The translations under genes were made by a program, and so were the position numbers. From Populus alba (Eukaryota > Streptophyta > Magnoliopsida > Malpighiales > Salicaceae): a stretch of 64,000 nt of DNA. Shown here in pieces: positions 1 through 19,100 of this stretch. The stretch is from positions 11,036,318 through 11,100,317 of the forward strand of contig NC_133301.1 in the NCBI RefSeq assembly GCF_005239225.2, given 5' to 3'. The notes under the pieces were generated by a model. The model was not told the origin of the DNA, ran no database searches, and saw nothing but the letters and a program-made list of their open reading frames with translations. How positions within the stretch are numbered: position 1 is the first letter of the stretch; each line of letters starts with the position of its first letter.

Positions 1-343
1 CTAAATCTTTATCAAAGCCTAAATATTTAACTTTTCACTAATCAGATTCACTAAAAAATCTCTATGAAATCTCAAATGGTTTCAAGTATTATAATTTGTT
101 TTTCGTTCTTGACCTTCATCAATCCTTTCCTTATTTATTTGATGATTTCTTGAATGTTTTAAACATGTCTCTATGTGTGTGGTGTGTGTGTGGAGGGAGG
201 GTTGCAGTTACAATTATGTTACATGTAGTATATTAACATATTCTTAGTTTTATGGAATACATAATGAGTAATTAATATAATATACATATATAAAATCAAT
301 ATTTTATTATCAATATTTATGTTATCATTAAAATATATAATTA

Positions 344-1362
344 AGGCCTCGTTTGTTTTCTTGGAAACTGATTTCCGGAAACTAGTTTCCAAACTTTCCT
401 GTGTTTGTTTGTCATTAGAAAAGTTGGTCAACGAAAAATACTTTCCGGTCAACGGAAAATATTTTCTGGTAAACGGAGAACATTTTCCGGTCAACGGAAA
501 ATACTTTCCAGTCAATTTTAGTCAATGAAAAATTTGGTTTGGTTTTCATAAAAGTGTTTTCCCTTTAGCTGTGTTTATTTTCCGGAAAGTGGTTTCCGAG
601 AAATCACTTTCCAAACTTTCTTATGTTTGTTTGCCATTAGAAAAGTTGGTCAATGGAAAACACTTTCCAGTAAAAGAAAAATTTGGCTTGGTTTTCAGGA
701 AAGTGTTTTCCTAAAAAATTTGAGGGAAAACACTTTCCGGAAGTTGTGAAAAATTTAGAAATGTCATTATTTGCTGATTATATCAAATTTGATCCTCAAA
801 CTTTTGATCGCTATATATATTTTGTTTTTAATATTTATTTTCAATTTCATCTCTTAAAATTTTATTTTTATATTAATTTTGATCCTTATTTTTATAATTG
901 TTATTTGCTTTTTTCTTATCATTTTTTTATTGAAAATTTTTATCTATCAGATTTGATCCTCATTCTTTTGATTGTTACTTATTTTATTTGAAATAATTTA
1001 TGAAATGTTGATTATTATTATTTTAATTTCTTCATCTTTTATTTTTTTTAATTTTTTAGATTTGATCTCTATTATTTTGATTATTATTTATTTTATTTAA
1101 GATAATTTATATATAAAAAAAAAAAATTTCAATTTTATTCTCATTCAACTTTTTAATTTGTAAGATTTGTTTCTTATTATTTTAATAAACTTGAGAAAAA
1201 TAAAACGTTAATAAGTTATTTTCCAGCTCATTTTCCATAACATAACTAAACACTGGAAAGTGTTTTCCAGCTTATTTTTCATTACACTACCAAACATCGA
1301 AAAATACTTTCTCGGAATTCACTTTCCAAAAGAAAACTACTTTCCAGCAAACAAACAGGTCT
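344..1362. mobile_element. Non-autonomous TIR transposon, about 1.0 kb
   Basis: The left end reads AGGCCTCGTTTG and the right end, reverse-complemented, reads AGACCTGTTTG, so the two ends form an imperfect terminal inverted repeat. Each end is followed inward by many copies of GGAAA/TTTCC (for example TTTCCGGAAACTAGTTTCC). A block at 363-430 recurs at 584-653, so the left part contains an internal duplication of about 220 bp. No transposase reading frame is present, so it is a MITE-like or deletion derivative. A possible flanking TAA is seen on both sides but the target duplication is not certain. A shorter relative may lie at 15141-15700. Confidence 0.55.
426..509. repeat. 21-bp tandem repeat, four units
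   Basis: Four consecutive 21-base units start at 426, 447, 468 and 489, each close to GGTCAACGGAAAATACTTTCC less its last base. A single extra unit occurs near 648. The array lies inside the TIR element at 344-1362 and is probably part of its subterminal repeats, the kind of region where plant transposases bind. Short overlapping reading frames here are by-products of the repeat and not genes. Confidence 0.8.
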
Positions 1363-1737
1363 AAATCATTATTATAGCTATAAGGTTAATAATTATACAT
1401 AAATTGCCTTACTTCGTGCAGGAATTGTAGGAGCTCACTGACATGAGCCACCATTAAATCACACTTTTTTATGAATTCCATTGTAAATACATATAGGAAA
1501 TTCTTACCAAATTAACAAACAAAAAAATATTATCCATTGCTTTACAAGATTCAATAATAAAATTCACTTATCAAATGTGAACCAGTGGTTGATATTTTTT
1601 TTGTTGGTCATTTCAATAAGAATAACATTACTCCTAAAAGTAAAAATGTAAATTTATGAGATCCAAATTGGGTAAGTAAAAGCAAATTGCATAGCTGATA
1701 TTTAGTGGGTAATTTACTATTTTTTTCAATTAAAAAA

Positions 1738-1770
1738 CTCTCTCTCTCTCTCTCTCACTCACACACACAT
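1738..1770. repeat. CT/CA microsatellite
   Basis: A run of CT dinucleotides passes into CA dinucleotides. Simple sequence repeat in intergenic DNA; no gene is attached to it. Confidence 0.8.
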
Positions 1771-1810
1771 ACACTATACAATCTAAGATAATTTGCTATG
1801 TGTTTCTAGC

Positions 1811-2271
1811 TTAATGAACTCATCGGATACCATTTCAAGCCCTTCTACGTTAAAAAAAGAAAGATTCAAAGATGTGAAAGCTGAAAAAAAGTAGTTTTGA
1901 GGTGATTCACTGTTTATCATATAAACACCGTGCTCTCAAAAATTTTTAAAATTTGTTTTTCACTTAAAATTAATATTTTTTTATCATTTTGATGCACTGA
2001 TATCAAAAATAATTTTTAAAAAATAAAAAAAATATTATTTTAATTTATTTATGAATAAAAAACACTTTGAAAAACAATCGCAGTCACACTCTCAAACATA
2101 TTTAACAAGATCATAACACGACACAAGACAAAGTGAATGTTTTTTTATAATAATAAAACTAAAAAAAATCAATCTCGAAATGATGCAACTCATAGTCAAG
2201 AACTGTAACAAAAGCACATCTTATATATTTAATGAACTCATCGGATACCATTTCAAGCCCTTCTACGTTAA
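1811..2271. repeat. Exact 43-bp direct repeat flanking a MITE
   Basis: Bases 1811-1853 and 2229-2271 are identical over 43 positions (starting TTAATGAACTCATCGGATAC and ending TTCTACGTTAA). The second copy sits about 120 bases beyond the lysyl-tRNA synthetase stop codon and so probably lies in its 3' untranslated region. Between the copies is an AT-rich MITE-like segment. 43 bases is too long for an ordinary transposon target duplication; repair-associated duplication at the time of insertion is one explanation. Confidence 0.85.
1895..2105 (-). mobile_element. MITE-like AT-rich element
   Basis: Read on the minus strand the segment starts with GTTTGAGAGTGTGACTGCG and then TTTTTCAAAGTG, the terminal sequence shared by many short elements in this window (compare 27268, 28500 and 44232). 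The core is nearly pure A/T with the phrase TTTTGATGCACTGATATC. It has no coding capacity. It sits between the two copies of the 43-bp repeat. Confidence 0.5.
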
Positions 2272-2306
2272 GAGACCACACATAAATTTCAAATATTTAT
2301 CAGTCC

Positions 2307-2321
2307 GGGGGGGGGGGGGGG
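2307..2321. repeat. Run of 15 G
   Basis: Fifteen uninterrupted G residues in otherwise AT-rich DNA, just beyond the end of the lysyl-tRNA synthetase coding region and probably within its 3' untranslated part (C-rich in the transcript). Homopolymers of this length are often miscounted in assemblies. Confidence 0.85.
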
Positions 2322-2388
2322 ATCCTGTACTTGACAACACAGCCAACTCTATAACTTACCGAAGGTTCATGCTCCAGATCTCAGAATT

Positions 2389-9200
<6,812 letters not shown>

Positions 9201-9338
9201 TGTTGAATCAGTAACACACGCAGTTCAGGTGTTTGAGAGAGGGAGAGGGAAATGCAGGGGAGGTGTTTGGAAGGCGACTACTGACTGTTGCTGGTGCGTA
9301 ATTGTTATTATGGTAGTAAAAATAACGCTAGCTAGGGC

Positions 9339-9348
9339 TTTTATAAAA
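9339..9348 (-). promoter_or_regulatory. Putative TATA box of the LysRS gene
   Basis: TTTTATAAAA lies about 140 bases upstream of the LysRS start codon. Just downstream of it on the minus strand is AAGCCCTAGC, one base off the telo-box AAACCCTA common in plant translation genes. Position and sequence fit a core promoter; no transcript data were available. Confidence 0.4.
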
Positions 9349-9394
9349 GGCCTTGAAGGGGGTTTCAGCAGAATAAGCACAACGCGAGACAAGA

Positions 9395-9835
9395 CAAGGA
9401 CTTTTTTAAAACACTGTTTTAAAATTTTTAATTTTATATATATATTTTAAATTAATTTTTTTATGATTTTAAATAATTTTAATATACTAATATCAAAAAT
9501 AATTTTTTTAACAAAATATTATTTTAATATATTTTTAAATAAAAATTATTTAAAAAAACAATCATACCTATTCCCAAACAAAAGCTTTTCTCTTAAGGCC
9601 CATTTAATGTTAATTTGAAGAAGTTTCATTACAATTATTTTTTAAAATATTTTATATTCAAAATATATTAAAATAATATTTTTTATTTTTAAAAAAATAT
9701 TTTTAATATTAATATATTAAAATGATTTAAAAATATATATTAATTGGAAGTAAGAAAAAAATAAAAAATAATAATTTTTAAAAAAATATATTTTAAAAAT
9801 ATAAAAATAAACAGACTAATAAAAAAATTTTATTC
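9395..9835. mobile_element. Two AT-rich MITE-like segments upstream of LysRS
   Basis: Two adjoining segments (about 9395-9595 and 9596-9835) carry the TTTTTAAAAAATTATTTTTAATATTAAT-type cores of the short elements found throughout the window, and are bounded by remnants such as CCCAAACAAAAG. They lack reading frames. Boundaries are approximate. Confidence 0.35.
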
Positions 9836-10142
9836 TTCAAAAGGAGAAAGAAAATGTGCCGAAAACATGCTTACTTGCCCATCACACAAATGCAACCATG
9901 ACAAGGGTTAAATGTATAAAAAAATTAAAAAATATAGTTAAAATTTGAGAAACCTAAATTATCTCCATGAAAAGAACCAAAATGATTGGCCCGGGAAAAG
10001 TCAGTTCTCGCGTATCATATTCCCACGTCCCTCCTTTTCTTGGCCCCCAAGCACCTTACGGATTTTGTCAGCTTTGATGGCTGGCAGTCGTGCATTTTAG
10101 TATTTCTTTAACAAGTGTAGGTGACTAAATTCTACCCATTTT

Positions 10143-10172
10143 ACTATTATTATTATTATTATTATTATTATA
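10143..10172. repeat. ATT microsatellite
   Basis: About ten consecutive ATT units in intergenic DNA. Confidence 0.85.
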
Positions 10173-12784
10173 AATGTATTTCTTGACTGTGCTTGCTTGC
10201 TGCCAAAATAATATTAAATTTTGATCTTTGATGTTTGATTTTGAAGAGGTGTTATGATCCTAATCTTTCCACTTTTCTTTTTTTTATTAAAATAAGTGTT
10301 CGGGTCAGTTTATATATACTTTGACTAGTTATACGGGCCCTATTTACATATATTTTAACTAATTATACAGGTCTTGAAATTAACAACCATGGTAAATTTT
10401 CAGTAGTTTTAAAAAAACTCAAACTCATAATTATTAAAAAAAAAAATTCAAAACCTGATAAATTAAGTTACTGGTGGTATTAATCTTTCACTTTTCTAGC
10501 CCTCTGTCTCGAAGACCTCTAGTGTGGGTAATAAAATAATAATAATCAACTCCCATCTTGTTGAATTCCTCTTCAGTTTCCTTTCTCAGACTTTTAAGAG
10601 TTTCCAGTATTATTTTATTCACAGTAAATTCAGGTTTTATTACACACATTCAATATGTGATAATAGAAAAATTAAATCATATTATTAAATTGATAATTTT
10701 TTGTACGGGTCCGACAATATATGTGTAAAGCCCGGTCCAGAAAATCAGTAAAACGGTGTTGCAAGGGTAATCCTCAATTAAAAGATGGTAAATCAAAACT
10801 AACTATAATTGTCGTTATAGACCACATATACAATCGCGCAACTTTTAATTAAAAAAATGAAAGTTTTCAATAAATTTTTTTGAAAATCTTAACGATTCAA
10901 GTAAATAAACGATATGAAAAATAATATAATTCAAGAAATGTTGAATAAGCAAATTCAGACATAAATGTAAAATTATTCAATTTTACACTATCAAGCATAA
11001 CTTTTAATTTAATCATTGGATAAGGCTGGAATTTCTCAAAAAAAATCACCTAACATATTGTTCTATTTTAAGTTAGAATCTCACATCATTCAGTGTTTAG
11101 GAAGTCCATATAAATTTACCGAGAAAATACCATAAAATAACACATCGATCATTAGTACGTAATGGTAAAATTGTAAATAAGATAAAAAATTCTTTTTCCC
11201 CCCTTCATAAACTTACGGGCAGTTGGAATTAAAGGGGGAGAGACCTTACCTTATTTCTTTTTCTCCTTGTTCTTAGTTTTTCTTTGGGAAATTGGCCAGT
11301 GAGATGGAAAATGAGAGGACATTAAGAAAGAAACTACCTTGGAGGCCGCAAATTTGATTGGGAAGAGACGAGAGAGATGTAGTTTCGGCTATAGAGAAAA
11401 AGAAACAAATGAATTGAAGAAGAAAGGAGTTGGAAGCTAAAGCTTGCAAGGAAGTTGTTTTGACACCAAAATTGATTATTAATGTATACTTTACTATGAG
11501 TTTTATTATTGATTAAGATTTTAAGCAATTTTAAATGAAATTCCCATATCTTTCAAGTTAGGGTTCTTAGTCAAAAATTAAGAAAATTTGCAAAATTGGT
11601 TTTAAATGAGTTACTTGGTGTAAAATGAGCTGTGATAAATGTGAAATTATAGAGAGATGAAAAGAGAAAAACTTGGTGTCATGGGGAGTTAAGGGCCAGC
11701 CAAATTAAAAAGAAAAGGGAGATTGGTTTAATTGATCTGAATGTTTATAAATTGTATGTGATTAATGTGTATTGTTATGACTTATGAGAATGATAATTTG
11801 AGATGAATTTTGTTATTGTATTTAATTATATTTGAATTTGTAGTGCACATTGATTTAGGATTTTTGAAATTTAATTTGAGAAAATGCCTGATTATGGTGT
11901 TTTTAGTTAATGAATATGTAATGATTGGTTGTGGTAAAAATTGAGATAGATTAGGGGAAGAAAAAGATCTTGGGGCTGACCATGAATGAGTCCTAAGAAA
12001 TCTAAATAAATTATTAATATTTTTTTATGAATTGTGATTTATTTGTATGTATTACTGAATTAATAATGTTTGAGAGAGTAATGGTTACTATTATTTATGA
12101 AATTGGTTTTCTTAGTGTATTTTCAAGCAAGGTTGTAAATAGAAAAACTAGAAATAATGGAGAAGTAATGATGGATGATTTAAATTGATATAAACTTGAT
12201 GCAATAAAAGTAAAAAGGTCGGAAAAGAATAAAATTGATTTGAGGAATGTAAATTGTTGTAGAGTAGTGGATTTTATACATGATTTACATATTGCAAATG
12301 TGTTTGGGAAAAGGTTGTAAATGTGAAATTTTATGGGATTGTTTGATTTTTAATGTTTATGGGTTGGAGTATTTGATAGTGTGGCAGTGATTGCTTTTCA
12401 AAGTATTTTTTGTTGGGAAATGCATCAAAATAATTTTTTTATTTTATTTTTAAAAAATTATTTTTTACATCAACGCATCAAAATGATAAGAAAACATAAA
12501 ATTATGAATGATTATAACAGCGAAACTAGTAGTAGAAAATTATGTTCAACCGCAATGACGGTAACCTGAATTTAATCGTCATCGGCTGGAACAACAAAAC
12601 TTGTAAATAACTGTGATCAACCACAATGGCAATGACCAACATGTAATGTGAACGATCATAATGACAATAATCAACATATAAATTATAATCGACCACAACA
12701 GTGGAACCTGAAAATAATAAAAGTAGATAAATCAACGACACCAATGGACTATTGTATAGATTGTTCAATGTGTTTGGAAAGAGG

Positions 12785-12980
12785 AATGATATCAAATGAA
12801 TTATGCCTTCAAGGCGGGAAATGATGCCTTTAGAGAGGGAAAATGATATTAAATGAAATATGTCTATAGGGAGGGGAATGGTATCAAATGAATTATACCT
12901 TTATGGCGGGAAAACAATATCAAATGAATCATGCTTTAAGGGCGAGTAATGATATCATATAAAATATGCATTTGAGGTGA
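12785..12980. repeat. Degenerate minisatellite, about 36-bp unit
   Basis: Five to six diverged units start near 12785, 12842, 12877, 12913 and 12948. Each resembles AATGATATCAAATGAATTAT followed by GCCTTTAAGGCGGG. One shortened unit (AATGATGCCTTTAGAGAGGG) lies between the first two. The array is not part of a reading frame. Confidence 0.7.
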
Positions 12981-15140
12981 AAAAAATGCTATAATAAAAA
13001 AAAATACATTTATGGCAATAACTTTTAATTTAAACTTGTATTGCTCAAGATGGAAAGGGCTAAAAATATTCAAAGGCACAAGTTACAAGTAATGAGAAGA
13101 ATTGGTGAATGTGGATGATGTAAAACATAAACAAAAATTATCACATAAAATTGATGAGTACATTGTTCATGTACAATACCCAGCATATGTAATGTATAAA
13201 TCTTAAATATTGAAATGGGTTATTGAATATATTCGATGTAAATCCCAAATTATGATTATTGAAATAGATTTATGAATGTATAATGACATAAGACATGAAA
13301 TGATAACTATTAAAATGAATAAACAATCGTAGTTGATGAAAACTCCAAGCTAAAATTATAGAAATGAATCAATGAAGTTATAGTTGATGTAAAACATAAA
13401 TTATGATATTGAAATAAATTGGTGAATACAATAGATATTGGTATGAATTTTGAGTACCAAAATCACTCGGGGGATCTAGGTAATATATGTAAAATAATGA
13501 GTTGTGATGATGAATATTGAATCGAGTGAAATGAATATGATTTTTGAGTAAAGTAAAAAGCAATGATTATGGAATTGAGATAATAAATCCTATTATTAAG
13601 ATAAGGTCGATCGAAAGGTATTGGATTGGGTAAATATGTGTGGTTATTCTAAGGCATAAGCTATGAATAGGGAAATGAAATGGATTAATAAATCCTTTAA
13701 AAGTACACGACAATTGAAGTAAAAGTTTGTGTTGTTACAGTACATGTGAATCAATGAATATGATTTCTTTTTTTTCTTCTTCTTTACAAGGGTCTCATGT
13801 GATGTATCCGCGAGTTAAAGAAAAAAAAAAAATTGTTTTCTTAATGTTGAATAAAATTTTTTGTTACAATACCCTTTAATGCGCATAAAAACAAATCTGT
13901 TACAATACCTCTAAATTTTTTTATTTTTATTTTAAATTCATTATATAAATACTAGAAAAATATTTTATTTTTTTTAATGTAAGAGTTGAAACCCTTTAAT
14001 ATATGTACTCTATATTCACAAGAAAAAAATAATATTTTTTTAATATGACATAAAAAAAAATTTTGTTTAAATACTTCAACTTAAAAGAATAACATAATAT
14101 CTTTTCAATGTAGGATAAAAAAAAAATTAAATATTCTTTTAAACTTCATTATTTATAACATATATATTCTTATATTCACATGAATTGTTTCTTAATTTTT
14201 TTATATGAAATATTAAAACTTTAAATATTTTTTAAAAAATTTTCTAAATTGACCCAAGAAATCCGGGACCCGATCTTTTGACCGAAACAACTTTCAGATT
14301 GAATTTGATAACTATGTCCAAAACCTAGTTTCTAAGCCTTATCAATCTCGAGTCGGGATTCATAACTATAACTTGTAAAAATAATTATTGAAAACTTTTG
14401 TTGTAATTTTTTTCTGACAAAAAAAAATCACACAAAAATCATACATCATGAAAAATAAAATAAAATAAAATAAATAAAAAGATACATGACAATACAAAAA
14501 AACAAACACGACCGCAAGCTAAAAAGGAAAACAACATGGAGTGGAGAGAGACGTGGACTGCAGGAGCTGGTGGCTGGCGAAAGACAATTTTATGAGTGGC
14601 TGGCGGGGGTGATTGCTGGTGAAGGGCGGCTATGAGTGGGGAAGAAAATGATAAAGCTAGGGTTTTAATTTATCTCTTTTTTTTTTTTCCAGGTCACTTG
14701 GACCTTCTTCTTTTTTTTATCTGATTCTCTGCTCTCTCTCTCTCTCGTGAATTTTCTCTTCCTTTTTTTAAAAAAATTTTCTCTATCTAACTTCTCTCCC
14801 TCCCTATTTTGGACTATATGTAGTGTTTATTTTTAGATTTTTAAATTCTGTTTGTCTTTTTTTCCTTCAAATTTTTAATTTTTAAATTATTATGATTTTT
14901 TTTATTACTCCTCATCCTTCTCAACTTTATTTTGGGGTCTCCTTTTTTTCTTTTTTTTCCTTTTCATTCCACTCACTAATCCTCCCCATTTTATTTTATT
15001 TTGAAATATGCTTGGAAAAAAAAAAGAGTCAAAATCAAGTCATAACAACAAGAGTTCAATTTAACAATAAATAGGGTTTAGAAACATGGTAAGAAGCTTG
15101 TCAACTTGTAAGCACTTTGGTATAGTTCAAATACTTTGCA

Positions 15141-15700
15141 TCTTGTTTGTTTGTTGAAAAGTGTTTTTTTTAAAAGCACTTTTCTTAATTTCTTATTTTT
15201 AGTTGAAGAAAAACATAAACTTTAGATGGAAAAAGAGTGTTTTAAAATAGCAAAAAAATACTTTACACGATGGATTAAAAAACTAAAGTGGCACAACATT
15301 TCAATAACATGTTAATAAATACTTTAAAATATAATATTTTTTTTAAAAAAAATTACTAATATATTTGGATATGTTAATATGCAATATAAATGGATATTAA
15401 TTCGATATATTTGTGCATATAATACTTTAAATTCGATAATATTGCTAAAAAAAATATACTAGAATACAAAATAAGTTATATTATACAATAATCATACATT
15501 TTAAATCATATAAATTGTGTTATAAAAATAGAATATCATAAAAAAGAAATTTATTTTCAGCCAATATTCTCCCAGCACCAAAAAAAATATTTGATAAAAA
15601 TAAATAAATAAAATTACTATTTTAAAATTTTTACTATTTCAATCAGTATTTTTCAAACACAAAAAATAATAATAATAATTCACTTTTCAAAGGAGGCCTA
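15141..15700. mobile_element. Possible TIR element related to the one at 344-1362
   Basis: The left end TCTTGTTTGTTTGTTGAAAAG resembles the right end (reverse strand) of the element at 344-1362, and the right end reverse-complemented reads TAGGCCTCCTTTGAAAAGTG. The shared AGGCCT and GAAAAGTG phrases suggest the same family. The interior is AT-rich without coding potential. The ends match imperfectly, so this call is tentative. Confidence 0.4.
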
Positions 15701-16118
15701 GATCTCCTCTCTGATCGCGAACGAAATAGCACATTTGCAGGATAATGGAAGACATAGATATCTAGAAACACGTTGGACTCTTTGAATTCGGGATGGTAGA
15801 GGCCATTTAAACATCTCATAACTATTTATTCCATGGAGTCCTCGCTCCAAATCAAGTGAGAGCCAAAGCACAACTCAAGATCGATTGTAACTAAATTGAA
15901 GATCTTACGTTATTACGTGATCAAGAATGCAACAGCATGCTGCTATCATTGCATGATACCATTCCTGCACCGATTTTCTAACCACGTTAAACTTCCATTT
16001 CACAATTTATCAGAAGAATCCAGGCCGTGCAATACCTTGCAGAATCTTCAAGTTTCGTTCGGACAGAGCATAATTGTCAAGAATTTATGGATCCACTTTC
16101 TAGAGTGCTCGGTAATAA

Positions 16119-19100
16119 TCATCTTACAAGCGGGATGAGCAAGTATTCGGCATAAAACAGCTGCAAGAGGAACACTTCGTGTTAGAATGAGACACCAATT
16201 TATTGAGTTCGGAGAAACAGATTAATCACTGTGTAAAGATGTAAAGCTTGTGTAGTCTGCCAATTCACTCTTGATATAAATAGAATGATCCATCAGCACC
16301 CAGGCATGTTCTATCTCTAATTTGGACCAGCCTAAACAAGCTCTGTGTAGACTAGACTAGCCAACATTATGATTAATTATTTGTGATATTTCTCCAAGTT
16401 TATACTACAATCCTATCCAAAAGATGGGGGGGGGGAAAGTAATGGGAAAGAGATAATAGCAACCAAGATCAAATGCTGATTTCCAGATTTTTATGCAGAC
16501 TCAATCAGATCAGATAGCAATGAAGGAGCATGTTTGTTAGATTTTGAATTCAAACTTGCTGGCCAATGATGAATAAGAATAAAAAGTTGGACAACTTTTC
16601 TTAGTACAGAAAGATTGAACTCTTTACAAAAAACGAACGTAAGATTGTTTGGAATCTTTGGAATTGAATTCAATTCTAAGGCTTAAATCAATTCTTGTGT
16701 TTGGAACCCTTTTGATGTATAGATTTGAATTCCAAATGAAATTCAAATCATAAAAAATAGACAAAAGTAAATCAGAGGGGAGACCCTCTAATTTGTAAAT
16801 CAATTCCTCTTAAAATTAACATTGAAAATACTATTCCAAAATTACCCTCTTTTTATTTTTTTCAACAAAAACTTCTTTTTACTTTAAATTGAACATCTAT
16901 GTTACCTTCTCCTACCTAATAATATGATTTTCCAGACACCTATTTACAGTGTATTTAATAGGTAACTACTCTTGTATTTGATGAAAGCAATTTTTCTCTA
17001 TGGGGAAATGGAGAATGGTGGATGCTTCTTGTTGCTCAGAGCATAACAGTTGGCATGATCATAGTTCAATGGGTTTCAAAGTACTGCTCTCTACTTTGTT
17101 TGACAATTAACATGGATAATTGCAAGTTAAGTCCTTTTCTTTTATTTTTTTTTCTATATTGTACATGTTTATTCTATGGCATCTCTTTTTCTCCGCTAAA
17201 GGAAGAAAATTTCATTGAGGGAGAGGGTGGGATAGTAGACAACTAAACATGTCCTTTACAATACAAAATATAAACAATTAACCTTCTAGTTCTATTGAAT
17301 ATAAGTTAAGGGCATAGCTTGGAAAAAGCTCCATGCTGAATGCTAGCATGAGGGAGCTCAATGTGATATTTTTTTTATAAACAAATTATTCACTGAGAAG
17401 ATATACCATGCAATTTTGAATTAAAGGCAGAATAGTCAAGATTGCTAATTCAATTTAATTCCACTAGTATTCCAAATAGTATAATTAAATTCAATTATGT
17501 GATTCAGTATTTTATTCCAAACATAAGAATTGTAATAAGTTATCAATTGAATTCAGATCACATGTGGAATTGAATTCAATTTCACATTGGTTCCAAACAA
17601 GTTGTTACATGATTGATGCAAATATAACTACCTAGCTGAAGTTTGAGATGATAAGAAAAAAATATATAACAGAAATCATGCAATTGAGAAGCATTACACG
17701 CTAAATAAACATGTTATCTATTCATTGATTTATTTGGAGGGACATTGAACAGTTTTATAGGGTAGTCTGTTTTTACACATTCTTCCTGCAATGTTGAATT
17801 CATAATCTAAAGTAGATGGTTACCTTCCAAATAAACATGTAGCAGGAAGTTATTGAAGCTTTGCTCTTCAGATCAACAGATTTGGCACGGTTCCACAATA
17901 TTGAAGCCAGGATGCCATGACCCAATATCTAGCCAAATGTAATGCGAGTATAAAGCAAAGCATGAGTAACAGTGGAAGTAAGAAAAAAATTTCATCATTC
18001 TTTTTATGAAACTATAAATAATACATGCATCCAGCCAACATCCCGATTGAAGATCTCAGACCACTCAGTATATGAAATCCCCCCTCACCCCTCATTCCCA
18101 TTCAAGTTTATGACAAGATGTAAATTAGATCTCCTTGTTAATCAACAGTTTTTATTATCTTAGAGTCAGTACTAATCCATGTTGGACTAAGTGTTTCTAA
18201 ATGCTTCAGATTTTTCCATTTTGTAAAGGAAGCCATCGTTACAGGAATTTAAAAAATGCAGGGTCTCGGAACTCACATGGAAGGCCAGTTATAACTTAGA
18301 TTTATACTTAACAATAAAGATTTATGTAATCATTTCAGCTGACATGTGTTCCAACACTTTAGTCATTTTTTTACACTTAATTTTCCACTTCAAAAACAAA
18401 ATAAGGAAGAAAGTATATCACTGAATGTACTCTAAAAGAAAGAAAATCTGTACATGCTCACAAATGTCAGCTTTATAAATAAAGAAGCAAGAGCACTACC
18501 GTGATATATTTGCTCCAAGTATAGGAAGATGCTGCTCCAACCAAAATGGCAACAGCATAAGCAATTTCAAGTAATGAAATGCAGGTCCAAAATACCTGAG
18601 CAAGGGAAAACAAGTACAGCTAAGAAGCATTAGTAAAAACAAAGTTTACTAGGAGTTTTACATTTCAAAAATGTATAAGATGTTCTAAACTGACCCGGTT
18701 TTGTCCCAAACGCACTGTAAAAGACCGAATGCCAAAAATCTTATCTCCTTCAATATCAGGTATGTCCTGCCCATACAAGGTGAAAATAGATCTCTTTAAT
18801 TTACAGGAACATGTTTATTGACAAACAGCTAACTTCAAAATTGTCTGCCTCTACTCCTCCATTATTACTGAAATTAGAAATAAATAATAAATCCCATTTA
18901 CCTTGAATAGTGCTATAACAACTGAGAAGAAGCTCATAAATGCAGTTGCAAAAATTAGAGGTCTTGAAAAGACAGGTGGTCTTCCATACACATGGGTCTG
19001 GAAATTGTCAGCACAGTAATAATTAGGCTCTTAACATGTTAGTGGCTGTGTATCAAGACTCCAAAGTTAAAAGCTTCCACACTCATATATGTCAGAAAAT

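Larger units (their letters stand above)
9836..15140. other. Gene-free AT-rich intergenic region
   Basis: No supported coding exon on either strand. The stretch holds an ATT microsatellite (10143-10172), a degenerate 36-bp minisatellite (12785-12980) and further loosely repeated AT-rich DNA at 13050-13560. The phrase TGTAAAGCCCGGTCC near 10728 resembles the start of a Ty3-type LTR (compare TGTAACACCC), so much of 10.7-14.3 kb may be decayed LTR sequence, but I could not find a matching second end. Reading frames of 60-90 codons here are low-complexity and look random. Confidence 0.5.

Noticed and set aside
10728..14260. Possible full Ty3 LTR element
   Set aside because: Only an LTR-start-like phrase is seen; no matching end, primer site, or pol fragment could be found.
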